Shown here in pieces: positions 6,202 to 13,435 of a stretch of DNA of 19,322 bases. The stretch is from positions 1 to 19,322 of the forward strand of contig JALVQH010000051.1 of assembly GCA_027031505.1 (NCBI GenBank), written 5' to 3'. Origin of the DNA: Campylobacteraceae bacterium. GTDB taxonomy: Bacteria; Campylobacterota; Campylobacteria; Campylobacterales; Sulfurovaceae. Below the pieces are notes generated by a model. It was not told where the DNA came from. It saw only the letters and a program-made list of their open reading frames with translations, and did no database searches. A program made the position numbers and the translations under genes. Position 1 is the first letter of the stretch. Each line of letters starts with the position of its first letter.

Positions 6202-8924
6202 AGCGGCAAAGATCCGGTAATACTGCGATGCAGTCCATGACATTTAAAACTAAAATCTTAATTCTGTTTACAGTGCTTGCTCTGGCAATCGGGGGGCTGT
6301 TTGTCCATTTCATATACACCAGCTATAAAAAATCTTCAGCGGTTTCGACACAGTTTCTTGCAGCCGGGATCGCACTGGACATCAGCGATCTGATTCGAAA
6401 CATCCAGGCCGAACGTCGGCTGGGCGCATGGCTTTTGATGCCGAGTCACGCCACCGAATCAAAAGTGTCTTTTGAACAGCAGTGTGCACGAACCGACCGT
6501 TTCTTGAAGCAGCTTATCCACGATTTTGAGACAAAAACACCTGAAAAGATGGCACTCAGAAAAATCCTTGAGCCCTACAATGCTCTCCACCGTGCCCGTA
6601 TTTTAAAAATGGCGGAGCACATCGGGAAGGTGCGGCAGGAGATTCGTACCCGTTCCAGAACTTTCCGGGAGACGGTCGAATATTACCAGTCGTTTGCTTC
6701 CGAGGTACTTTATATCCTCAACAGCCTTTTGTGGATAACCCGCTATCCCTATGCATACGGAACAGACATCTACCACTTCGAGCTGCTCATTGAGTATGCC
6801 AGTCTGGAACAGATTCATGTCGAAAATCTCCTCCTCTCCCGCCGTTATTTTCTGCGTGAAATTTCGATTATTCGTGATACGGTTACCGAGCAGCGGAACA
6901 ATTTCAAAATATTTGTCTCTTCATATTCCCCGGAGGTTGATCGTTTTTTCCGTCAGATCGTTGATACCAGTGCCGAGCATGAACTTCAGGATCTGCGCCG
7001 TGCATTTTTTCAGTATCGCCTCAACTATCTCGATGCAAAGCAATGGTGGAAAGTAAGCTCCCGGAGGATTAGGAAGCTGAATGATTTTCTGGTTCGTTTG
7101 AATCAGAAATATTTTGAGCGTATGCAGTACAAAATAAATCAGGTAAACCGGGATCATCGGCTCCTCTGGCTCTTTGGAATCACGGTTACACTTGCTATGG
7201 TCACATTGATCTACACTCTGCTGCGACTGTTGCGCCAGGAGGAGCGGCTGCTGGACGATTTGCGGGTGGCATCGTTTGCATTTGAATCCCACGAGGGGAT
7301 GGTTGTCACCGATGCTGACGGAGTGATCCTCAAGGTCAACCGCGCTTTTGTGACATTGACCGGATACTCTCCCGATGAGATTCTCGGTACCAACCTGAAA
7401 ACACTCAAATCCGACAAATATCCTGCGACATTTTACGAAACACTATGGCATCGGCTGCTTAAAGAGGGGCGCTGGAGCGGCGAGATCATCACCACGCGAA
7501 AAAACGGGGAAGAGCGTTTCGAGCAGCTCTCCATTGCAGCTATCAAAAACAGCCGGGGGACAACAACCCACTATATTGTGCAGTTTCTGGATGTCACCGA
7601 ACTCAAACAGGTTGAGCAGGAAGTGCGCTATCAGGCTACTCACGATTCGCTGACTCAGCTGTTCAATCGGAACTCCATGCTTCAGCGTTTGTCTGAAGAG
7701 TTTGCGCGGGCACGCCGACACCATTTTTTCAATGCTTTTTTCTTCATCGATGTAGATGATTTCAAGAAGGTCAACGATCTCTACGGTCATGCTGCCGGTG
7801 ATGTTTTGCTGCAGACGATCGCCGATCGCCTCAAAAAGAATGTTCGATCCGAGGACTGTGTCGCACGGATCAGCGGTGATGAATTTTGTCTGCTGCTTGT
7901 AAACATCGGATCGGATGAGCAGAGAGCTGCTCAGGCTGCACGACAGGCTGCACTCAAAATTACCCGGAATCTTGAGGAGCCGTATACGATCGATGGGATT
8001 CCCGTTCATGCCAGCGTTTCGATCGGGATCAAGCTTTTTCCGGATGGCGATAAAGATATCGAAGAGGTTATCAACGATGCCGATACCGCAATGTATCATG
8101 CCAAAGAGAACGGAAAACACCGTTTTGTCTTTTTTGATCGGGCAATTGAACACAGTATGCAGGAGCAGGCAAAACTCGAGGCGGAACTTCGGTCGGCCAT
8201 TATTCGCGACGAATTTCTTTTTTATTATCAACCCAAAGTATCCGTCGAAACCGATCGGATTGTTGGTGCAGAGCTTCTGATGCGATGGCAGCATCCCCGC
8301 CGGGGGCTCCTGTATCCGGCTGCTTTCATGGATGTGCTGAAAAATTCCTCGATGATTCGGGAGGTAGTCAACCTTTCGCTCGAGAAGGCATGCCAGTTTT
8401 TTTCGAAGAACAGTGAACTCTTTCCGGGAACGCTTTCGATTAATGTCTCATCTATAGAGCTTCGGGTGAGTGGGTATGCCGAACAGCTGCGCGCACTATT
8501 GGATACGTACGGCATCGATCCCGGGCGCTTCGAAGTAGAGATCCTCGAAAACGATCTGATTGAAAATTTTGATACCATTTCCGAAACACTGCATGATCTC
8601 AGAGCAGAGGGTATCCGAATAACCATCGACGATTTCGGCATCGGTCACTCTTCTATCAACTATTTGCATACTCTGCCGGTAGACACTATCAAAATCGACC
8701 GGGCTTATACCATCAATCTTCATGAAGATCGCACTCGCGAGCTGGTCAAAGTCATTATCCGTTTTGCCCATATACTTGGGATTCAGATCGTTCTTGAAGG
8801 GATTGATGAATCGTTTCAGCTTGAATTTGCCCGTGAAAACGGTGTCGAAATTTATCAGGGATTTCTCTTCAGTGCAGCAGTCAATGAGTCGTCGTTCTAT
8901 CGTATGCTTATCGCCCATCTTTGA
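6177..8924 (+). CDS. Membrane NIT-like sensor–PAS–GGDEF–EAL c-di-GMP turnover protein
   Basis: This protein of up to 915 residues is predicted to make and/or degrade cyclic di-GMP at the inner membrane. Order: TM1 (about 27–48); a helical periplasmic domain (about 55–325) whose start, ISDLIRNIQAERRLGAWLL with a following QQCARTDRFL, resembles NIT nitrate/nitrite sensor domains; TM2 (about 328–350); PAS (about 362–475); GGDEF (about 485–655); EAL (about 668–912). The GGDEF signature reads SGDEF (566–570), with an intact inhibitory RxxD site (RSED, 557–560). The EAL motif reads ELL (E699). N756, E788, D818-D819, K839, E874 and Q894 are retained, so phosphodiesterase activity is plausible. The start is uncertain: ATG 6177, GTG 6198 or ATG 6237 are all possible and none has a strong ribosome binding site of its own. 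Confidence 0.9.
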   Translation: MSMRFETVKRQRSGNTAMQSMTFKTKILILFTVLALAIGGLFVHFIYTSYKKSSAVSTQFLAAGIALDISDLIRNIQAERRLGAWLLMPSHATESKVSFEQQCARTDRFLKQLIHDFETKTPEKMALRKILEPYNALHRARILKMAEHIGKVRQEIRTRSRTFRETVEYYQSFASEVLYILNSLLWITRYPYAYGTDIYHFELLIEYASLEQIHVENLLLSRRYFLREISIIRDTVTEQRNNFKIFVSSYSPEVDRFFRQIVDTSAEHELQDLRRAFFQYRLNYLDAKQWWKVSSRRIRKLNDFLVRLNQKYFERMQYKINQVNRDHRLLWLFGITVTLAMVTLIYTLLRLLRQEERLLDDLRVASFAFESHEGMVVTDADGVILKVNRAFVTLTGYSPDEILGTNLKTLKSDKYPATFYETLWHRLLKEGRWSGEIITTRKNGEERFEQLSIAAIKNSRGTTTHYIVQFLDVTELKQVEQEVRYQATHDSLTQLFNRNSMLQRLSEEFARARRHHFFNAFFFIDVDDFKKVNDLYGHAAGDVLLQTIADRLKKNVRSEDCVARISGDEFCLLLVNIGSDEQRAAQAARQAALKITRNLEEPYTIDGIPVHASVSIGIKLFPDGDKDIEEVINDADTAMYHAKENGKHRFVFFDRAIEHSMQEQAKLEAELRSAIIRDEFLFYYQPKVSVETDRIVGAELLMRWQHPRRGLLYPAAFMDVLKNSSMIREVVNLSLEKACQFFSKNSELFPGTLSINVSSIELRVSGYAEQLRALLDTYGIDPGRFEVEILENDLIENFDTISETLHDLRAEGIRITIDDFGIGHSSINYLHTLPVDTIKIDRAYTINLHEDRTRELVKVIIRFAHILGIQIVLEGIDESFQLEFARENGVEIYQGFLFSAAVNESSFYRMLIAHL

Positions 8925-8996
8925 TTTTCGGTGATCTCTGGTGCGCAGCGGGGCACACCCGTGGCATAGAGATTTCACAGTTTTTGATTGCGATGT

Positions 8997-9905
8997 TTAT
9001 ATGCGCAAGGCAGGATTGACAAGTTTGATTCTGGCACTTGCAGTACCTTGGCAGTAACCGTCAATCGAGTGGTATCTTACTGTAATTTCATGTTCTCCGA
9101 ACCGATTGTTGTTTCGGGGAAAGGCTTTAAAATGAAACACAACCTGCTTGCCGCCGTTGCCGATTATCTCTGTCTCTATCGATCCGGTAGAATCTATCTC
9201 CCATGTAAATTTTCCGTCCGGAAGAGGTGCTGAACTTTTGATCTTCGCTGTAATGGCGGCTACTGCAGGCCGGTAGGAGCTGAAAACAACACGATAATCG
9301 TTTCCGCTATCCGGAAAGACAATCTCAATGTTGTTTTGGGTTCTCCGGCTTCTGCTTCCGGTGATAAAGCCGGTAAGCAGCGTGGACGGAAATGTTTCGT
9401 TCTTCTGCTGAAAGTGATAACCGCGTCTCCTCAACTGTTCAGGTTGAAAAAACTGCAAACTTACCAGATCGTCGTAGATTTCTCCTATCCAGAGATTTTG
9501 CTTTTTAAAGCCGATACGATGGTTTTTGATATCAAGGTAAAGGTGCGAATCAACCAGCCTTTGCACCGATTCGCTTCCATGTATGCTCAGATGAATTCGG
9601 CCATGCATTCCCCCGCTTCCGGGTATATTAAAATTGAATGTCTTCTCCAGGCTTATTGCACTGAGCATCGGCAGAGACATGCGGATTGTCCATCGGGTGA
9701 TTTTCCATCTGCCGTCGATGCCGCCGTGTTTATGCACCTTTTCGAGCTCCATGTGTTCGTCCCATCGTATAGTATATCCATGGGTATGATGGTGCATGTG
9801 ACCGTTGAGAATGATGGTGTAGGGTCGACCGCATCGGATTTCCCCGCCTGATAGAAGGATGCTTGAGGATGCAATCAGGATTACCATGCGATACAAATGT
9901 TTCAA
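8997..9905 (-). CDS. Secreted histidine-rich protein of unknown function
   Basis: I do not recognise this 302-residue protein. It has an N-terminal export signal (basic MKHLYRM, hydrophobic VILIASSSILLSG). The mature N-terminus is strikingly histidine-rich: NGHMHHHTHGYTIRWDEH and VHKHGG between residues 34 and 62 carry eight histidines, which suggests metal binding. The rest (about 65–302) alternates polar and hydrophobic residues as in a beta-rich fold, with Cys25 and Cys285 as the only cysteines. The start is TTG 9903–9905, chosen because AAGGAAG lies a few bases upstream and a TATAAT sits just beyond it. It stands alone, 137 bases after the L,D-transpeptidase and convergent with the c-di-GMP gene. 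A periplasmic metal-binding or outer-membrane-associated role is a guess. Confidence 0.8.
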   Translation of the reverse strand: MKHLYRMVILIASSSILLSGGEIRCGRPYTIILNGHMHHHTHGYTIRWDEHMELEKVHKHGGIDGRWKITRWTIRMSLPMLSAISLEKTFNFNIPGSGGMHGRIHLSIHGSESVQRLVDSHLYLDIKNHRIGFKKQNLWIGEIYDDLVSLQFFQPEQLRRRGYHFQQKNETFPSTLLTGFITGSRSRRTQNNIEIVFPDSGNDYRVVFSSYRPAVAAITAKIKSSAPLPDGKFTWEIDSTGSIETEIIGNGGKQVVFHFKAFPRNNNRFGEHEITVRYHSIDGYCQGTASARIKLVNPALRI

Positions 9906-9923
9906 CGTCTTCCTTTTTTTTCG

Positions 9924-9929
9924 ATTATA
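9924..9929 (-). promoter_or_regulatory. -10 element for the histidine-rich secreted protein
   Basis: On the minus strand a perfect TATAAT lies 18 bases upstream of the TTG start at 9905, with the purine-rich ribosome binding site AAGGAAG between them. Transcription would start about 11 bases before the start codon. No good -35 is visible, which is usual for Campylobacterota sigma-70 promoters. This suggests the gene is transcribed independently of the upstream L,D-transpeptidase. Confidence 0.55.
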
Positions 9930-9983
9930 GCTCTTGAAAACTTAACTGAATATAAATTGGCTTGCTTTGATCGGAATTTTTTG

Positions 9984-10035
9984 CCGGTGTGGCAAGCACT
10001 CGAAAAAGCCATAGAGAATGATTCTGCCACTCCGG
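9984..10035 (-). repeat. Long inverted repeat between two minus-strand genes
   Basis: CCGGTGTGGCA (9984–9994) and TGCCACTCCGG (10025–10035) are complementary at 10 of 11 positions and enclose a 30-base loop. The structure starts 8 bases after the stop of the L,D-transpeptidase gene. On the minus strand it is followed by an A-rich rather than a U-rich tract, so it is not a standard intrinsic terminator. It may instead be a transcript-end stabiliser or a protein binding site. Confidence 0.5.
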
Positions 10036-10042
10036 ACAGAGT

Positions 10043-11260
10043 TTACGGGACGATCTTGACGCGGGTGCCCACCCGGGTGAATTTGAAGATCGTTCTGGCA
10101 ACCCGGTAGGGGAGGCGGACGCAGCCGTTTGTGGCGGGGTAGCGTTTGATATATTTGCTGCCGTGCAGACCGATTCCGGAACTGGTCAGGCGCATCCAGT
10201 ATTTGAGCGACGCTCCGACATAGCGAGCCTTCGGGCCGTGGTATTTGCGCCGGTCACCCCGCCATACCAGTTTGCCGTTTCGGTAAAGTTTGCCGAAAAT
10301 AGTAGAGCGTTTGTCGGCAATCTTTTCGGTGATCCTGAAGTGCCCGGGCGGTGTCCGTTTGTCCCGGTAGGTTCTGGTGTTGGGTTCGATTTTGTGTTTG
10401 GCGCCGGTGGTGCAGGGGGAGTCAATGGCAACTTTCCCTTCGACGAAAAATTTGATCCGTTGTTGTGAAATATCAACGACGATACGGGTATTGTTCCGGG
10501 TAGCTTTTTTGAGAAGTTTGACATTTTTGTAGACACTGTAACTCCGGGGATATCCACTTGAATGGACAAAGGCATCATATCTGCCGGAGCGGGGGCGGAA
10601 ATTGCGAGCGGCTTTGCTGACGGTTCGGTAGCGTTTTGGCACCTGCGGAAAAACCAGCCCTTTAATCATCTGATCCAACAGCCGTTTGCTCCCTTTTCCG
10701 ATCCATCCGTCGACCTGCACCATGCCGTGAGCTTTTTGAAACGCGATGATAGCATCTTCGGTTTGTTTGCCGAAAAGTCCGTCGACTGCGAGCGGCTCCT
10801 TGAGGGAGAGATTGTGATCCATATTGAGGACGATCTGCAGGTTGCGTACAGCTTCGTAGTCGTTGGGGCACTCCTGGCCGTCGACCTCTTTACAGATATC
10901 CCCCTGCGTCTGAAATGAAAACGGTTTGCTGTGGTAGACTGCGTCAAGTTTTGTCCGGGTGGAAAGCCCAACCCATCCATCGGCCGGTTCGATGCCGTAG
11001 GTGGTCTGGAAGAGCATCACGGCGACTTCGGTATCGTTGCCCCAGATCCCGTCGGGTCGGAGGATCAGATGGAGTTTCGGGTCGGTTATGAGGGCGATCT
11101 GGAGGTTGGTGACCGCGAGCGGGTCATTGGGGCAGTGGTGGTCGACAGCCGGTGTACACATATCCCCCTGACTGATAAAATAGTTTTGCCCTGTTGCCCC
11201 GGAAATCCACAGTGAAACGAGCAGAAACCATCGAAGCATGTTCATCGATCTGCACATCAT
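10043..11260 (-). CDS. L,D-transpeptidase (YkuD) with two peptidoglycan-binding repeats
   Basis: This protein of up to 405 residues is exported (signal peptide about 1–25) and should cross-link or trim peptidoglycan, or attach proteins to it. Two homologous peptidoglycan-binding type 1 repeats lie at about 31–108 and 119–197; each has QGD-x-C, a second cysteine in CPND, NLQI and DGW-x-G. A linker follows, then the YkuD domain (about 257–404). Active-site residues are visible as LHGS (H366) and TNGCVRL (catalytic C380, R382), where most family members have SHGC. It follows the HD gene with a TGATG overlap, so it is probably translationally coupled. M6 or M8 are alternative starts that would give a more usual signal peptide. 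Similar domain architectures occur in proteobacterial LD-transpeptidases. Confidence 0.9.
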   Translation of the reverse strand: MMCRSMNMLRWFLLVSLWISGATGQNYFISQGDMCTPAVDHHCPNDPLAVTNLQIALITDPKLHLILRPDGIWGNDTEVAVMLFQTTYGIEPADGWVGLSTRTKLDAVYHSKPFSFQTQGDICKEVDGQECPNDYEAVRNLQIVLNMDHNLSLKEPLAVDGLFGKQTEDAIIAFQKAHGMVQVDGWIGKGSKRLLDQMIKGLVFPQVPKRYRTVSKAARNFRPRSGRYDAFVHSSGYPRSYSVYKNVKLLKKATRNNTRIVVDISQQRIKFFVEGKVAIDSPCTTGAKHKIEPNTRTYRDKRTPPGHFRITEKIADKRSTIFGKLYRNGKLVWRGDRRKYHGPKARYVGASLKYWMRLTSSGIGLHGSKYIKRYPATNGCVRLPYRVARTIFKFTRVGTRVKIVP

Positions 11261-11820
11261 CAGCCGGCAACACCAATCGCTTCGGCGTCGGCACGCATTC
11301 CGGTGATGACCTCTTCGATCAATTCCCCAAGTTCCATACCGAGCATCTCAGCTCCCCTGCTGACAATCTCCCGATTGACCCCGGCGGCGAAACTCTTTTG
11401 TTTAAACTTCTTTTTGACCGATTTGACCGACAGATCCATGATGTTGCGGGAGGGGCGTACCAGGACACAGGCGTTGACCAGTCCGCTGAGCTCATCGACG
11501 GCATAGAGGGTTTTTTCCATGAGGCTGAGCGGTTCGACATCGGTGACGATTCCCCATCCGTGGCTCATTACGGCACGGATGATGGTTGCGTCATAACCGT
11601 GCTCATGCAGGATTTCGGCAGCTTTGTGACAGTGTGCTTCGGGATAGCGCTCATAATCGAGATCGTGGAGCAAGCCTGCGATTCCCCACGGTTCCTCATT
11701 TTCGCCGGCTTTGCGGGCGAAATGGCGCATGCATGCTTCGACCTGGAGGCCGTGCTGGATGAGGGCGGGATTGTCATTGTAGGCTTTGAGCAGTGTCAGA
11801 GCATCGTCTCGGGCAGGCAT
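11260..11820 (-). CDS. HD-superfamily hydrolase (COG2316-like)
   Basis: This 186-residue cytoplasmic protein has the metal-binding HD motif GLLHDLDYERYPEAH (H52-D53), with H23 in the first helix (IQHGLQVEACMRHFA) and downstream H64/H66 and H87 as further candidate ligands. Such proteins are metal-dependent phosphohydrolases; the substrate cannot be told from the sequence. The downstream TLYAVDELSGLVNACVLVRP segment matches the small predicted-hydrolase group often seen in thermophiles and anaerobes. The start ATG 11818–11820 follows the stop of the DUF2062 gene directly, with AAGGAG just upstream inside that gene. The stop overlaps the start of the L,D-transpeptidase gene. The three genes look like one transcription unit. 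Confidence 0.88.
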   Translation of the reverse strand: MPARDDALTLLKAYNDNPALIQHGLQVEACMRHFARKAGENEEPWGIAGLLHDLDYERYPEAHCHKAAEILHEHGYDATIIRAVMSHGWGIVTDVEPLSLMEKTLYAVDELSGLVNACVLVRPSRNIMDLSVKSVKKKFKQKSFAAGVNREIVSRGAEMLGMELGELIEEVITGMRADAEAIGVAG

Positions 11821-12375
11821 TCAGGACTCCTTGTCGGTCGGGATTGGGTCGGGGGAAGTCTCCTGCGCTTTGCGGCGGCGCCGGGCGGCTTCTTTGTGGT
11901 GTTTTTCGTAGCGGACAGAGCGGATCCAGAGCCAGTTGACGAGGAGGTATACGCCGACATTGATTACCGTGGCGGCAAAGAGAGCCCCCACATAGAGCGA
12001 GGTGGCGATCTGTCCCCAGTGCGCCTGAAACCACGCCATCGTCAGCTCGATCCCTGCGATCGATTCGCGTCCGAGCAGAAGGTTGCCGATGAGATATTCT
12101 CCATAAAAGATCACCGGATAGGTAATGGGGTTGCTCAGCCACACAACCGCAATAGCGATGGGGACGTTGAATTTCATAAACGGTGTAACGGCCATCACCC
12201 CCGCCATCTGCATCGGCATCGGGATCGACCCCCAGAACCATCCGATGGCAATCCCCCGGGTCATGCTGCGTCGATTGGTACCGAAATAGCCTGTAGGGAG
12301 ATGGTATTTTTCCAGAAAAGCATCGATTCTGGAAGCGGTTTTCCCTTTGGGACCTTTGAGTGCTTTGCGAATCAT
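11821..12375 (-). CDS. DUF2062 membrane protein
   Basis: This 184-residue inner-membrane protein matches the DUF2062 pattern. It has a short basic N-terminus, then SMTRGIAIGWFWGSIPMPMQM leading into hydrophobic segments at about 39–63, 71–101 (with the typical WLSNPITYP) and 123–151. It ends in a highly charged cytoplasmic tail with RRRRK. The molecular function of DUF2062 is not established; some members are fused to glycosyltransferases. The gene is the first of the minus-strand set and is divergent from prs. Its ATG is preceded by GGGAAG about five bases upstream, and its 3' end contains the ribosome binding site of the next gene. Confidence 0.87.
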   Translation of the reverse strand: MIRKALKGPKGKTASRIDAFLEKYHLPTGYFGTNRRSMTRGIAIGWFWGSIPMPMQMAGVMAVTPFMKFNVPIAIAVVWLSNPITYPVIFYGEYLIGNLLLGRESIAGIELTMAWFQAHWGQIATSLYVGALFAATVINVGVYLLVNWLWIRSVRYEKHHKEAARRRRKAQETSPDPIPTDKES

Positions 12376-12499
12376 TTTTCTTCCCGTATTTTTGTAGACA
12401 AAGTGTAAGCTTTTGGGGCTTTAGAGAAGCTTTTGAGCCCCCTCTTACCAAGAAAAGAGTACAATACCGCAACCAATTTTCGCGCAAAAGGTCACCATC
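12376..12499. promoter_or_regulatory. Divergent promoter region between DUF2062 gene and prs, with inverted repeat
   Basis: This 124-base spacer must hold promoters for both directions. For prs, TACAAT at 12460–12465 is a reasonable -10, about 35 bases from the start codon; no clear -35 is visible. A GGGGCT (12415–12420) / AGCCCC (12436–12441) inverted repeat with a 15-base spacer lies upstream of it. It overlaps a direct repeat of AAGCTTTTG (12407–12415 and 12427–12435). These may form an operator, but no known site is recognised. Confidence 0.45.
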
Positions 12500-13435
12500 A
12501 TGAGCAATTATATGCTGTTTTCCGGGACAGCCAATCCTGAGTTGGCGGAAGAGATTGCCCGATACCTTGAGATGCCCCTCTCGGAGGCAAAGATCAGCCG
12601 ATTTTCCGACGGGGAGATCGGCATTCAGATTGCTGAGAGCGTGCGCGGCAAAGATGTCTTCATCGTCCAGCCCACTTCCGCTCCGGCCAATGCCAATCTC
12701 ATGGAACTGCTGATCATGACCGATGCCCTCAAGCGCTCTTCGGCACAGTCGATTACGGCAGTCGTCCCCTACTATGGCTATGCCCGACAGGATCGCAAGG
12801 CTGCCCCCCGTGTCCCTATTTCGGCCAAACTGGTGGCCAACCTCATGCAGACCGCCGGGATTACCCGGATGGTTACCGTCGACCTGCACGCTTCGCAGAT
12901 CCAGGGATTTTTCGACATTCCGGTGGACAACCTCTACGGTGCGATTCTCTTTATGGATTATATCAAGGCTAAAGATTTTCCCAATCCCGTCATCGCCTCA
13001 CCGGACATTGGCGGTGTGGCACGGGCACGCTATTTTGCCAAAAAACTCGGTCTGGATATGGTGATTGTCGATAAGCGGCGCGAAAGGGCCAATGAAAGCG
13101 AAGTAATGAACATCATCGGTGATGTGGAAGGTAAAGATATTATCATTATCGACGACATGATCGACACAGCAGGTACGATGGTCAAAGCCGCAGCGGCACT
13201 CAAAGATCTCGGTGCCACATCGGTCATGGCCTGCTGCACCCACCCGGTGCTTTCCGGTCCGGCACTCGATCGGATCGAAAACGGTGCGCTCGATGAGCTG
13301 GTCGTCTCCAATACCATCCCCATGACCCAGTCATGCAGCAAGATCAAAATGCTCTCCACCGCCCCCATGCTCGGGGAGGTGATTCGACGAGTGGTTAACA
13401 ACGAGAGTGTCAATTCGCTGTTTGAGATGGCGTGA
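12500..13435 (+). CDS. prs: Ribose-phosphate pyrophosphokinase (PRPP synthetase)
   Basis: This 311-residue class I PRPP synthetase transfers pyrophosphate from ATP to ribose 5-phosphate, feeding purine, pyrimidine, histidine and NAD synthesis in the cytoplasm. Diagnostic segments are [16 protein letters not shown] (35–50), the catalytic loop [11 protein letters not shown] (91–101), the metal-binding [18 protein letters not shown] (H130), [11 protein letters not shown] in the flexible loop (192–202) and the PRPP-binding loop [14 protein letters not shown] (214–227). Length and motifs are normal, so it should be active. ATG 12500 has AAAAGG at 12486–12491, eight bases upstream. The stop overlaps the start of lepA (TGATG), so the two genes are probably translated in a coupled way. 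Confidence 0.97.
   Translation: MSNYMLFSGTANPELAEEIARYLEMPLSEAKISRFSDGEIGIQIAESVRGKDVFIVQPTSAPANANLMELLIMTDALKRSSAQSITAVVPYYGYARQDRKAAPRVPISAKLVANLMQTAGITRMVTVDLHASQIQGFFDIPVDNLYGAILFMDYIKAKDFPNPVIASPDIGGVARARYFAKKLGLDMVIVDKRRERANESEVMNIIGDVEGKDIIIIDDMIDTAGTMVKAAAALKDLGATSVMACCTHPVLSGPALDRIENGALDELVVSNTIPMTQSCSKIKMLSTAPMLGEVIRRVVNNESVNSLFEMA

Noticed and set aside
8934..8985. Possible terminator between the convergent genes (ATCTCT…AGAGAT then TTTTT)
   Set aside because: The arms are only six bases with a 28-base loop that folds poorly (GTGC/GCAC inside), and the T-run is eight bases away, so a terminator is not supported.
11194..12408. A 404-codon plus-strand open frame opposite the HD and DUF2062 genes
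   Set aside because: The minus-strand genes have clear motifs, overlapping starts/stops and ribosome binding sites. This frame looks like their shadow.
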